Both the position numbers and the translations under genes were made by a program. The notes under the pieces are model-generated. The model was not told the DNA's origin. It did not search any database and was given only the letters and a program-made list of their open reading frames with translations. A DNA stretch of 64,000 nt, taken from the NCBI GenBank assembly GCA_910584585.1, contig CAJUBP010000004.1:62001-126000 (forward strand), in the 5' to 3' direction. This stretch comes from an uncultured Lachnospiraceae bacterium (lineage in GTDB: Bacteria > Bacillota > Clostridia > Lachnospirales > Lachnospiraceae). This document shows positions 1 through 8,545 of this stretch, piece after piece (position 1 is the stretch's first letter; each line of letters opens with the position of its first letter).

Positions 1-2
1 CT

Positions 3-2411
3 TTCTTTAATGATTATCCGGTTTTAGCGCGTCTGTTATCTGTTCGCGCAGGTTATTTTGTCAATAATTTCAAAATATTCATTGACTCTCTGATAGAGGT
101 AAAAGAAGAATTGAGACTGGTTTTTGGAATTCAAAAGCCCTTTGAATTGCAAGAACTTATATTTGGGAATGCGGATAGTCATGATAAAGGGAAATCGGTT
201 TTGATTTTTACCCTGAATCATAAAAAACTTGTTTTTAAATATAAAAATTTGGAAATATGCAATGCAGTCAGTGAGTTTTACAAATGTTTGGAAAAAATGG
301 ATGACAGTTTTTCTTTTTACAATATCCGGCGGATCCTGCGTGGAACATTTGCGGTTGAAGAGTTTGCTGCATATAAAGAAACAGAAAATGAAGATGCTTT
401 GAGTAGGTACTATTATAGATTTGGCCAGCTAGTTATGGTCATGTATGTTCTGGGGGCGACAGATCTTCATTTGGAAAATGTAATAGCTGTGAACGATTAT
501 CCGGTTCCTATTGACCTTGAAACGGTTTTTCAGAATGAGCGAAGCGTAAAAAGGGATGGAAGCGCGGCATCCAACCTTATTCATGAATTCAATGATGGGA
601 TATTGGAGTCGAGTCTGCTTCCTAATATTTATTGGAATAGGAATAAAAAAAATGAAATAGAGATGAGCGCGCTTGCCGGAAAGGAACAAAAATTACCTTT
701 TGATGTTTTACAATTGGAAAATGATTCGGATGGGATTATGAAAATGACTTATCAGCCGTTTATTATGGAGGGAAGTGAAAATCTTCCGGCGTTACAAGGC
801 GTCAAAGTCGGCTATGAGGAATATGTGGATGATATAGTAGCGGGATTTTCTGATTCTTATCACGTTATTTTGAACAATAAAAGCTGCTTAACAGAAATTC
901 TGGAAAAACTATTTTCTGAGAAAGTTGTAAGAAATGTGTTAAAAAGTACGCAGAAGTATTGCGATATCCTGCAATTCAGTTATCATCCCAGCTGCATGAC
1001 AAATTATTTGAATCGTGAGAAGCTTATGGAAAATTTATGGGCATATCCCTATGACAATCCGGAAGCAGTTAAGTTTGAAGTGCAGCAAATTTTGGATAAC
1101 GATATCCCAATTTTTTATAATAATACAAGCAGCAGGGACTTGCTTACCAAAGATGAGAAGATCAAGAATTATTATGAGGCGTCTGCAATGTCTAAAATTT
1201 TGGAAAGGGCAGAGAGAATTTCAGAACATGATTTTGTCCGGCAAAGGAATCTGCTTTATTTAGCGTTAGGTAAGTATCAAGGGGAAAAACAAACCATATC
1301 AGTAACTGGAAAAGGGAACATGGACATTTATTCTCAAGCGCTGGGTATTGCTGATTATATTGCTGATAATGCTGTCGTGGGTACACGATGTCTGGATATC
1401 ACATGGCCCGCTATATCAGCAGCGGAACATAATACATGGTTTCTAAGGCCTATGTCTTATAGCTATTATGACGGAGTGGTTGGTATTTATCTGATGTATT
1501 ACGCGCTTGAGGGCAGCACAAATATTAATAAATACAAAAATATTTTATATAGAATAGAGAATATGCTCTTTTCTAAAGTCCCGGTCATTCTTAACCATGA
1601 AGCGTATGTAGACGCTGTCAGTATTTTATATGCCTTGTGCTGCAAGATAAAAAGTGAGAATAATGGCAGGAATAAATTATTTGCATATAAAGTATTGATA
1701 CAAATTCGTGATTATTATAGGCAGAATAAGGAAAGTTTTACGAATGAGTGGTTATTTGGAAAGGCAAGCTTATTAAATTTGCTGTTGACATACTATGAAA
1801 TTGCAGGCAGAGAAGAGGCAATGGAATTTGCGTGTGAGGTTGCAAAGGATATTTCCCGCGAAAAAATGGAAGGCGCTGGATTTGCCCATGGGTATGCAGG
1901 GACATTGTACAGTCTGCTTCGTTTTATAGAAATGAACAAAGGCCGCGCGCAAGAATTATCCGGGAAATTGCTGTGGTATAGACAACAGCTGAAATCCTTT
2001 GGCGCCGCTATTGGAGAAGACTACTCATGGTGTAAAGGGTGGGGAGGCATTGGATTGACTCTCCTGAAAACATATAAAGTATATGGCGGCGGCGCGGAGG
2101 ATGAACATAAAATGTTGGCCAAAATAGCAGAAAAAAGCTTGTCCGCGGAATTGGAAGATGATTGTCTGTGTCATGGGAATTTTGGTTTGGCTGAATTCAT
2201 GTTCTATATGATAGAACACGGAATGGTTGGAGAGGATGCAGATAAATACAAAAATAAAATAGAGCAGATTTGTCTGAAGAATCAATATCGGATCAGAGGC
2301 ATGGAAACTTTTCCTTCATTTGATTTGATGACAGGTATGGCAGGGCTTGCCTTTGGATATATAAGAGGAATAAACGCAGCGGTTCCTAAGGTTCTGTTAT
2401 TAGAGGTTTGA
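3..2411 (+). CDS. lanM: Type II lanthipeptide synthetase LanM (5' end outside window)
   Basis: This bifunctional enzyme dehydrates Ser/Thr of a precursor peptide and then closes (methyl)lanthionine rings. The frame is open from the window edge, so the N-terminus is missing; a TTG at 111 in this frame is internal because LanM-like sequence (YPVLARLLSVRAGYF) precedes it. The N-terminal dehydratase (DUF4135) part shows DLHLENVI and PIDLETVF. The C-terminal LanC-like cyclase shows GFAHGYAG, the zinc-ligand motifs WCKGWGG (Cys codon at 2031) and CLCHGNFG (Cys 2169, His 2172), and the closing MTGMAGLAFG. About 802 residues are visible, whereas family members are usually 900-1,100. A precursor-like gene follows 130 bp downstream. 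The family call is certain; the product is unknown. Confidence 0.95.
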   Translation, partial: FFNDYPVLARLLSVRAGYFVNNFKIFIDSLIEVKEELRLVFGIQKPFELQELIFGNADSHDKGKSVLIFTLNHKKLVFKYKNLEICNAVSEFYKCLEKMDDSFSFYNIRRILRGTFAVEEFAAYKETENEDALSRYYYRFGQLVMVMYVLGATDLHLENVIAVNDYPVPIDLETVFQNERSVKRDGSAASNLIHEFNDGILESSLLPNIYWNRNKKNEIEMSALAGKEQKLPFDVLQLENDSDGIMKMTYQPFIMEGSENLPALQGVKVGYEEYVDDIVAGFSDSYHVILNNKSCLTEILEKLFSEKVVRNVLKSTQKYCDILQFSYHPSCMTNYLNREKLMENLWAYPYDNPEAVKFEVQQILDNDIPIFYNNTSSRDLLTKDEKIKNYYEASAMSKILERAERISEHDFVRQRNLLYLALGKYQGEKQTISVTGKGNMDIYSQALGIADYIADNAVVGTRCLDITWPAISAAEHNTWFLRPMSYSYYDGVVGIYLMYYALEGSTNINKYKNILYRIENMLFSKVPVILNHEAYVDAVSILYALCCKIKSENNGRNKLFAYKVLIQIRDYYRQNKESFTNEWLFGKASLLNLLLTYYEIAGREEAMEFACEVAKDISREKMEGAGFAHGYAGTLYSLLRFIEMNKGRAQELSGKLLWYRQQLKSFGAAIGEDYSWCKGWGGIGLTLLKTYKVYGGGAEDEHKMLAKIAEKSLSAELEDDCLCHGNFGLAEFMFYMIEHGMVGEDADKYKNKIEQICLKNQYRIRGMETFPSFDLMTGMAGLAFGYIRGINAAVPKVLLLEV

Positions 2412-2415
2412 GACG

Positions 2416-2447
2416 GCGTATCGTTTTTAACCATGTATAAGATACGC
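2416..2447 (+). promoter_or_regulatory. Intercistronic hairpin between lanM and the precursor-like gene
   Basis: GCGTATC (2416-2422) is the exact reverse complement of GATACGC (2441-2447), starting five bases after the lanM stop. No T-run follows, so it is more likely an mRNA processing or stability element than a terminator. Its role is inferred. Confidence 0.4.
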
Positions 2448-2544
2448 TGACGGGAAAATGCATATCGGAATGAACGGGATGGATAGATCTCTGACTTGAA
2501 GTTAGGGAGTAATAACCATAAGTGCTTAACGAGGAGGTGAAAAT

Positions 2545-2739
2545 ATGAAACCAGATAAGGAAGAAAAGAAATACAATCGGGAGAAACAAATTGAAGATGG
2601 GAACCTGATAGGGAAAAAATTTGAAGACCTTAGTGAAGAAGAGATGAAGAAGATTCAGGGAAGCGGTTTAGATATGAATCCAGAATTTACGTCTTCAGTA
2701 TCCAATATTATCTTATCAAAAAATGGGTACAACTGTTAA
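2545..2739 (+). CDS. Putative lanthipeptide precursor peptide
   Basis: This 64-residue peptide has an acidic, lysine-rich leader with EDLSEEEMKKIQGSG, the usual layout of type II lanthipeptide leaders (a DLSEEE-type helix and then a GG/GA/GS cleavage site). Cleavage after QGSG would release a 23-residue core beginning LDMNPEF and ending SKNGYNC. The core has one Thr, four Ser and a single C-terminal Cys, so only one thioether ring is possible, with up to four leftover dehydro-residues. A strong GAGGAGG site lies 8-14 bases before the ATG. It follows lanM and is followed by a terminator. The reading as LanM substrate rests on leader shape and position; the core matches no lantibiotic I recognise. 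Confidence 0.75.
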   Translation: MKPDKEEKKYNREKQIEDGNLIGKKFEDLSEEEMKKIQGSGLDMNPEFTSSVSNIILSKNGYNC

Positions 2740-2805
2740 GTGGATTTAATGTGAGAATCAGTAAAGTGGTTCCGCATGGCAGCGGTATTGCCCAAAACAA
2801 AAATC

Positions 2806-2843
2806 AGACATTCGGGGTGTTAAATTTCCGGGTGTCTTTTTTT
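2806..2843 (+). terminator. Rho-independent terminator after the lanthipeptide genes
   Basis: AGACATTCGG (2806-2815) pairs over ten positions, including G-U pairs, with CCGGGTGTCT (2828-2837), followed directly by a run of T to 2843. Confidence 0.8.
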
Positions 2844-3037
2844 GTACATTTGGCATTGTACTCCCTATTTATGCATTGATTTTCTTTCCTTTTATTCCAT
2901 AATGCTCTTATTGCTTCTGAGTCAGACGATACGGATTTTTTAGAAGTATCTGAATATGGCATAGGATCAGCAATTGAGACCTCAAGCGTTTTTTGTGAAA
3001 TATATTTATTGTAAATACATAGAATTAAAATATAATA

Positions 3038-3066
3038 TTGACAAATTTATTGCTCAATGATAATAT
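3038..3066 (+). promoter_or_regulatory. Sigma-A-type promoter for the ABC exporter operon
   Basis: TTGACA at 3038-3043 and TATAAT-like TAATAT at 3061-3066 are separated by exactly 17 bp. The -35 is perfect. It lies 83 bp before the first permease gene. The region from 2844 to 3037 is AT-rich and I see nothing else in it. Confidence 0.8.
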
Positions 3067-3148
3067 GAGAGTGTAAACTTAGGTATCAAACGAAAGAAGA
3101 GAAAATATAGACGGCATAGATACGAAAAGAAAAGGACAGAACAATAAA

Positions 3149-3903
3149 ATGCTTATTTATGAAATAAAAAACGCTGTATGCAGCAAACGGATGTTATTGT
3201 CACAGGCATTTGTTTTCCTGTGCTTCCTGGTAGGAGGGGCTGATATTTTGTTTCGCTATAGTGAAGGGATTGATTTTACATATATTTTTTTCCATTCTAT
3301 TTCATGCGGGGCTTCTTCTTTAGTGGCTTTGATCTACCCGGTTTTGCCTGTATGCCGTATTCCGGCAGATATGAAACGGAACGCGGCTCCGGCTATCTGC
3401 TGTTTCAGAGGATGAAAATGAGACGATCCCGGTATATTTTGTCAAAGTTACTGACTTGTTCTGTCAGCGGCGGGCTTGCGGTCAGCCTGCCGCTGGCAGT
3501 GTTTCTGATGATATGCGTCAAAATGAAAGGAACGGTTCTGATTGACGGCGGTATCCAATATATTGTCCACGGGGCCGGCTTTTATCAGCAGCATCCTGTA
3601 CTGTATTGTTTGGGATATGTGGGCAATGCTTTTTGGTGCGGAATGATATTTTCGCTGATGGGTATGGCATTGTCCATGTTTTTTAGAAATCAATATTTGA
3701 TTCTGTTCCTGCCGCTGATCCTTTATATTTTTTTAAATATATTGTTCTCGGGCATTTTTATCAATCTTAATCCTACTCTTTGGTGGGATATCAATCTTTA
3801 TGCTGAATCAGACCCCCTTTTGGTTATGTGGGTGAAAGCAGCTGCAGTTCTGTTGTCCTCACTGATTATTATAATTGGAGTTGTGAAAAATGATAAGGAG
3901 TAA
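3149..3903 (+). pseudogene. ABC-2-type permease subunit, frameshifted
   Basis: Two overlapping frames together make one membrane protein. The first frame (3149-3415) gives an N-terminal cytoplasmic stretch and two hydrophobic helices. It then loses similarity, while the second frame (ending 3903) picks up with YSGRYETERGSGYL and about four further helices. The shift falls near 3340-3360, in the stretch around CCGGTTTTGCC, and behaves like loss of one base. The joined product would be about 250 residues. The downstream gene overlaps its stop (3890-3903), as expected for an intact operon. It could be a true inactivating mutation, a sequencing error or recoding; the slippery site is not canonical. 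Confidence 0.7.
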
Positions 3904-5434
3904 GCTGCGTTTTGAGGGAATCAGATATAAATGGAGGGAACGGGATCTCATTTTTATTGGGATTGGCTTTGTTGTATGCGGGCTGTTGGGATATTACAGG
4001 GCCGTTTCATCGGGGTATGCATTAAAGAGGCTGACTTTTTTTGAACTCTATATCTGGAATATGGGAAATCCGGTCAATCTTGTTTTTATTCAGACGTCTT
4101 TATTCTGCCTGACTGCCTCGAAATATATGATTTTCGGTGAAGAGGATCTTCATTTTATTCTGCGCAAGAAAAGCAAGTCGGAGCTTTGGGCTGTAAATGT
4201 GTGTTCCATGCTCTGGAGTACTGTGGCATGTGCTGCCGGTTTTGGGATTTCAGTGCTGCTTATGTCGCTGAACAGGGGGATGTTTCACACAGGAAACCTG
4301 AGTTTCCTGCAAAATAGCTTTGGCGAAGGATTTATATGTGATACGGCGGATGCCGCCGGAATTTTTGCGGGATTATTTTTCAATACGGCGGCATATTTTT
4401 TATGTCTGAGTTTTATTTTGTGCATATGCGCTTGCTGCGCGAGGAAAAGGAGCAGAGCTACTTTGTGTACTTTTACACTGGTAATTTTGGATTACATCCT
4501 TTACTTACGCAAAGTGGAGAGCATTGAAAAATATTCTTTTCTGGCTCATACGCTGCCGGTATACAATGAAAAAAGCAACTTTGCGTTTCAGGGCTGGTAC
4601 TGGACAGGAGCCAGTAGTCTGCTTTGTCTGCTGCTGTTTGTTATTACAGGAAAAACGGATATTGTGAAAACAAAAAGGCGGCTGCCGGGATGGATGCATG
4701 CAGTGAAAAATGTCATATACTTTCAATTTTGGAGGAAATTTCTATTCTTTTCGCTTATAGGGATTGTTTATGCTTGTCTGGCCAGTCCGCACATCGGTTA
4801 CAGCGAAAGAGGATTTGCGGAAACGCTGGCATTGTTTTTTGCAGGCTCTGATCGGCTGGATGTAAGGTTTTTGATGTGGGTGTTTTTGGAACTGGCAGTT
4901 ACGTTATATATTACCAATTTTGTATACAGAAATCATAGGTATTATGCCCATATCCGAGTGCTGCAGTTAAAGAGCAAGGAAAATTATATAAAATTTTTAG
5001 CCGGCAGGATGGCAGCGGGAACGGTGCTGCTGACATTGCTGCTGATTTGCTGTGCGGGGATATTTGTATGGATGGCGCGGGGAAGTCTGGAAGCGGGGAG
5101 ATTTGCTTTGTACAGCAGTGAGGAATGTGGATTCTATTTGCTGAATTATATGCTCAGCCTGCTAATTTTCAGTCTTTTGGTATGTGTATTTCATCTGTAT
5201 ATCAGGAATTTTTCTCAGAGTTATCTGCTGGCGCTGGTCTTGCAGCTGATAAATCTGACGCTTTATCATTTGTTTGGGGGAATTGTGAAATATATGCCTT
5301 TCATCCATGGATGCTTTTATCTGTATTCTCCGGGATTTACCTGGGAGTTTGCGTTGATTTATCAGGCAGCGGAGCTGACGCTTCTGATGGCTGTTTACTG
5401 GAACAAGATGAAGAAAGTCTCGGTGCTTTTGTAA
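3890..5434 (+). CDS. Polytopic membrane protein, probable ABC exporter permease
   Basis: This 514-residue protein has a short basic N-terminus (MIRSKLRFEGIRYKWRER) and roughly a dozen hydrophobic segments with Lys/Arg-rich loops, and no soluble domain. It overlaps the previous permease by 14 bp and is followed 9 bp later by the ATPase gene, so the three genes are one operon. The permease, permease, ATPase order resembles self-immunity (LanFEG-like) or peptide exporters, and the genes sit beside a lanthipeptide locus. Direct involvement in immunity is inference; I do not recognise a precise family. Confidence 0.65.
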   Translation: MIRSKLRFEGIRYKWRERDLIFIGIGFVVCGLLGYYRAVSSGYALKRLTFFELYIWNMGNPVNLVFIQTSLFCLTASKYMIFGEEDLHFILRKKSKSELWAVNVCSMLWSTVACAAGFGISVLLMSLNRGMFHTGNLSFLQNSFGEGFICDTADAAGIFAGLFFNTAAYFLCLSFILCICACCARKRSRATLCTFTLVILDYILYLRKVESIEKYSFLAHTLPVYNEKSNFAFQGWYWTGASSLLCLLLFVITGKTDIVKTKRRLPGWMHAVKNVIYFQFWRKFLFFSLIGIVYACLASPHIGYSERGFAETLALFFAGSDRLDVRFLMWVFLELAVTLYITNFVYRNHRYYAHIRVLQLKSKENYIKFLAGRMAAGTVLLTLLLICCAGIFVWMARGSLEAGRFALYSSEECGFYLLNYMLSLLIFSLLVCVFHLYIRNFSQSYLLALVLQLINLTLYHLFGGIVKYMPFIHGCFYLYSPGFTWEFALIYQAAELTLLMAVYWNKMKKVSVLL

Positions 5435-5443
5435 GGAGGAGCG

Positions 5444-6088
5444 ATGGAACCTATGATTGAAATAAGAAATTTGGAAAAAAGTTTTTGCGGTGAAATTCTT
5501 TTTCAGGATATTTCTTTGGATATCCGACGGGGAGAGATTGTGGGATTTACAGGAGAAAACGGGTGCGGGAAATCCGTGCTTTTTAAGATGATCTGCGGAC
5601 TTATTTCCGCTGACAGGGGCACAATCCGGGTGTTGGGAACAAGGGTGACGGATGGTAAATTTCCGGGTTCTATCGGCATAATGCTGGACGGAACAGGTTT
5701 TATCCCTTATTACACCGGTTTTCAAAATCTAAAAAATATAGCGGTGATTGATCGCAAAATCAGTGATCAGAAGATACAGGAAAGTATGACGCTTGTAGGG
5801 CTGGACTATAAAAGCAGGAAGCCGGTAAAGAAATATTCACTTGGAATGAAACAGCGTCTGGGACTGGCCATGGCGTTGATGGAGGATCCGGAGCTGTTAT
5901 TGCTGGACGAGCCCATGAACGCATTGGATAAGGATATGGTCTGCAAAATCAGAACATTGCTTATGCAGTTAAACCGGGAAAAGGGAGTCACGGTATTGAT
6001 TACAAGCCATAATGAAAGGGATATTGAGCTTTTGTGTACGCAGGTGTATGAGATTAGCGGTCATAGGCTTAAAAAGATCAGGGGCTGA
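5444..6088 (+). CDS. ABC transporter ATP-binding protein
   Basis: This 214-residue nucleotide-binding subunit shows Walker A GENGCGKS near residue 42, the signature YSLGMKQRLGLA, Walker B LLLLDEP with the D-loop MNALD, and the switch histidine in TSHNERD. Its length fits the short single-domain ATPases of BcrA/LanF-like exporters. AAGGAGG lies just before the ATG and overlaps the end region of the permease gene. It should energise the two membrane proteins encoded upstream. The substrate is unknown; a lanthipeptide is plausible from position only. Confidence 0.9.
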   Translation: MEPMIEIRNLEKSFCGEILFQDISLDIRRGEIVGFTGENGCGKSVLFKMICGLISADRGTIRVLGTRVTDGKFPGSIGIMLDGTGFIPYYTGFQNLKNIAVIDRKISDQKIQESMTLVGLDYKSRKPVKKYSLGMKQRLGLAMALMEDPELLLLDEPMNALDKDMVCKIRTLLMQLNREKGVTVLITSHNERDIELLCTQVYEISGHRLKKIRG

Positions 6089-6109
6089 TATTCAGATATC
6101 AGTCCTTTT
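6082..6109 (+). terminator. Terminator hairpin between convergent ABC and padR-like genes
   Basis: GGGCTGATAT (6082-6091) pairs over ten positions, one G-U, with ATATCAGTCC (6096-6105) around a TCAG loop, followed by TTTT. The ABC stop codon lies inside the stem. Confidence 0.6.
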
Positions 6110-6119
6110 CCAGTTTCTG

Positions 6120-6488
6120 TCATATGGTACGGGAGTCGGAGTCAGTATTGCCGTTGCCCCGGCTCTGCATCAGAAGCTCCACCAGGCCCACTGCGTGTCG
6201 GAATTCTTCTTTCATTTCTTCCAGACGTTTGGTTCCCTTTTCTTCTATATGATAATAAACCCTTGTTTTCCGTATGCCGGCTTTCCGGTTATAAGAAGAA
6301 ATGCATCCGCTGTCTGCCAGGCGATATAAAATGGGGTACATAGACCCTTCTAATATAATAAATTCTTCGTTGCTGCGTTTTTTAAACTCCTGCGTAATCT
6401 GATAACCGTACATATCGGTTTCTGACAGTATCTGGAGGATAAGCATTTCTATGGTTGCTTTTTTGATGTTTCCAATTAATGTCTTCAT
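6120..6488 (-). CDS. PadR-family transcriptional regulator
   Basis: This 122-residue protein opens with MKTLIGNIKKATIEMLILQI and contains MYGYQITQEF and SMYPILYRL, the winged-helix signature of PadR regulators. It continues with the wing VYYHIEEKGTKRL and a C-terminal helix. It is convergent with the ABC exporter operon. PadR proteins commonly repress drug or peptide exporters in response to membrane-active compounds, so control of the neighbouring exporter is plausible but inferred. The ribosome-binding site is weak. Confidence 0.85.
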   Translation of the reverse strand: MKTLIGNIKKATIEMLILQILSETDMYGYQITQEFKKRSNEEFIILEGSMYPILYRLADSGCISSYNRKAGIRKTRVYYHIEEKGTKRLEEMKEEFRHAVGLVELLMQSRGNGNTDSDSRTI

Positions 6489-6557
6489 ATGGATATTTTA
6501 AATCCCGAAAGGTAAAAAAGCAAGATAAAAATTTGCCAAAAAGAAGTACGAAAGTCC

Positions 6558-6586
6558 TTGACATCAATCCGAAATCGGATTATACT
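6558..6586 (+). promoter_or_regulatory. Promoter of the marR-MATE operon
   Basis: TTGACA (6558-6563), a 17-bp spacer and TATACT (6581-6586) form a near-consensus promoter 36 bp before the MarR start codon. Confidence 0.85.
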
Positions 6587-6609
6587 GTCAATTGTCTGAT
6601 TTCGGATTA
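6566..6609 (+). promoter_or_regulatory. Palindromic operator, probable MarR autoregulation site
   Basis: AATCCGAAATCGGATT (6566-6581) is a palindrome with 6-bp arms lying between -35 and -10. A second related site, TGATTTCGGATTA (6597-6609), lies over the transcription start region in the opposite orientation. Placement across the promoter fits repression by the adjacent MarR protein. Confidence 0.65.
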
Positions 6610-6621
6610 GGGAGGGCGCTT

Positions 6622-7062
6622 ATGAAATATGAACAGGGAAAACAATTAGAAGAATTCAATCGGCTGTATCGGGAAATGGATCAGATTTATCACGGGCTGG
6701 CAGTCCGGATGGGACTGTCTGACAGCGCGTTTATCATTTTGTATACCATAGCGGAACTGGGAGAAGGCTGTCTGCAGAAGGATATTGCGGCATGGTGTTC
6801 TTTAAGCAGGCAGACGGTCAACTCGTCGATTCAGAACCTGAAGGCACAGGGCTTTCTTTCCCTGGATTCCGGGAAAGGCCGGGAGAAAGAAATTTTTCTG
6901 ACAGAAGAGGGGAAGGGGCTCATAGAAGAAAAGATTTTTCCGGTGATGGAGCTGGAGCAGTCCATATTCGAGGAAATGTCTCCCAAGGAGTGCCGGGAAA
7001 TGTTGAAATTGATGGAAAAATATGTGGGTAAGTTCCGTAAAAAAGCGGAAGAATGTGGATAG
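6622..7062 (+). CDS. MarR-family transcriptional regulator
   Basis: This 146-residue protein is a winged-helix regulator. The recognition region is LQKDIAAWCSLSRQTVNSSIQNLKA in outline, and the wing is GREKEIFLTEEGKGL, both typical of MarR. The ATG at 6622 is chosen because GGAGGG lies 8 bp upstream; an in-frame TTG at 6592 would sit within the promoter region. The MATE exporter follows 84 bp downstream, giving the common MarR-efflux arrangement in which ligand binding releases repression of the pump. Confidence 0.9.
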   Translation: MKYEQGKQLEEFNRLYREMDQIYHGLAVRMGLSDSAFIILYTIAELGEGCLQKDIAAWCSLSRQTVNSSIQNLKAQGFLSLDSGKGREKEIFLTEEGKGLIEEKIFPVMELEQSIFEEMSPKECREMLKLMEKYVGKFRKKAEECG

Positions 7063-7146
7063 GTATGGAAGATTCAGAAAGTTTTTTAAGATCCCGTTCT
7101 TTTTGCTTCGGGGTGGCAGAATCATTGTGTCGGAAAGGAGGACATT

Positions 7147-8475
7147 ATGAGAATACAATTATCCGATCATTTTACTTACCGAAGGCTGCTGCGTTTTGTG
7201 ATATCGCCGGTCTTGATGATGATATGCACTTCTTTTTACAGTATTGTAGATGGGTTTTTCGTGTCAAATTATGTAGGCAAGACGCCTTTTGCGGCGCTGA
7301 ATCTGGTGTTTCCGGTGTGTATGGCCTTCGGAACAGTGGGAATTATGATAGGTACAGGCGGAAGCGCAGTGGTGTCTAAGACTTTGGGCGAGGGCAAGCG
7401 GGAGGAAGCCAACCGGTATTTTTCCATGTTGGTGTATTTTTCCATTGGATTAAGCCTGATACTGTCTGTCATTGGGTTTGTATTTGCAAGGCCCATTTCC
7501 ATTGCCCTGGGAGCCAGCGGGGAATTGTTAGAGGGCAGCGTTCTCTACAGCCGGTGCCTGATTCTGGCCTTAACGCCCTTTGTGCTGCAGAATGTGTTCC
7601 AGAGTTTTTTTGTGACAGCGGAAAAGCCAGGGCTGAGCCTTAGAATGTCCATAGCGGCGGGGATTACCAATGTAGTGCTGGATTATCTGTTTATTGCGGT
7701 TTTTGGATGGGGCCTTGCGGGGGCCGCTTTTGCCACGGGGATCGGGCAGGTGGTGGGAGGAATTTTGCCGCTTTTTTATTTTGCGAGGAAAAATGACAGT
7801 CTGCTCAAACTGACAAAAGCAAAGCTGGAATGGAAGATTATCTTAAAAACATTCGGAAACGGTTCTTCAGAGATGGTGACCAACCTGTCCGCCTCAATTA
7901 TCAATATCCTGTATAATTTTCAGCTTATGAAGCTGGCAGGGGAAAACGGGATTGCGGCCTATGGAATTATTATGTATGTAAATTTTGCGTTCATGGCTAT
8001 TTATCTGGGGTATGCCATCGGCAGCAGCCCGGTGGTGGGTTATCATTACGGAGCAGGCAATCATGAGGAACTGAAAAATTTGCGGCGCAAAAGCATGGTA
8101 TTGATGGGCGGAGCAGGAATTTTAATGACCGTGTTAGCGGAGATACTGACGGTGCCGCTGGTGACTATTTTTGCCAATTATGACGCGGAATTGTTTGCCA
8201 TGACCTGTCATGGGTTCCGGTTATACGCCCTTGCGTTTCTGGCAATGGGGCTGAATGTCTGGGGGTCTGCGTTTTTTACTGCCCTTGGAAACGGTTTGAT
8301 TTCAGCGGCGATTTCATTCTTGCGGACGCTGCTGTTTCAGATTGTGATGGTGTTGGTTCTTCCGTTATTGCTGGGGATCGACGGAATTTGGCTGGCCATT
8401 GGGGCGGCGGAGCTTCTGGCGTTGATGGTAACGGCGACATTTTTGATTGCAAACCGGAAGAAATATCACTATTAA
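7147..8475 (+). CDS. MATE-family multidrug efflux protein
   Basis: This 442-residue polytopic membrane protein has about twelve helices in two related halves. It shows MATE hallmarks: N-terminal FVISPVLMMICTSFYSIVDG, the IGTGGSAVVSKTLGEG loop, and a second-half GYAIGSSPVVGYHYGAG. MATE proteins export cationic drugs or metabolites using Na+ or H+ gradients. AAAGGAGG precedes the ATG. It is presumably co-transcribed with and regulated by the MarR gene upstream. The substrate cannot be told from sequence. Confidence 0.92.
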   Translation: MRIQLSDHFTYRRLLRFVISPVLMMICTSFYSIVDGFFVSNYVGKTPFAALNLVFPVCMAFGTVGIMIGTGGSAVVSKTLGEGKREEANRYFSMLVYFSIGLSLILSVIGFVFARPISIALGASGELLEGSVLYSRCLILALTPFVLQNVFQSFFVTAEKPGLSLRMSIAAGITNVVLDYLFIAVFGWGLAGAAFATGIGQVVGGILPLFYFARKNDSLLKLTKAKLEWKIILKTFGNGSSEMVTNLSASIINILYNFQLMKLAGENGIAAYGIIMYVNFAFMAIYLGYAIGSSPVVGYHYGAGNHEELKNLRRKSMVLMGGAGILMTVLAEILTVPLVTIFANYDAELFAMTCHGFRLYALAFLAMGLNVWGSAFFTALGNGLISAAISFLRTLLFQIVMVLVLPLLLGIDGIWLAIGAAELLALMVTATFLIANRKKYHY

Positions 8476-8545
8476 AAGGTTTGATCCTGAGTTTTTTCCT
8501 TAATTTTCGGCAATACTATGGAAAAACGGAAATGAGGGAACGAAC

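Noticed and set aside
3340..3360. Programmed -1 frameshift in the permease gene
   Set aside because: GGTTTTG does not fit the X XXY YYZ slippery rule and no clear downstream stem or pseudoknot was found. A simple indel is more likely.
3149..6088. Firm assignment as LanFEG immunity genes
   Set aside because: The gene order fits, but the ATPase and membrane proteins carry no feature that separates them from general peptide exporters, and a terminator plus a new promoter divide them from the precursor gene.
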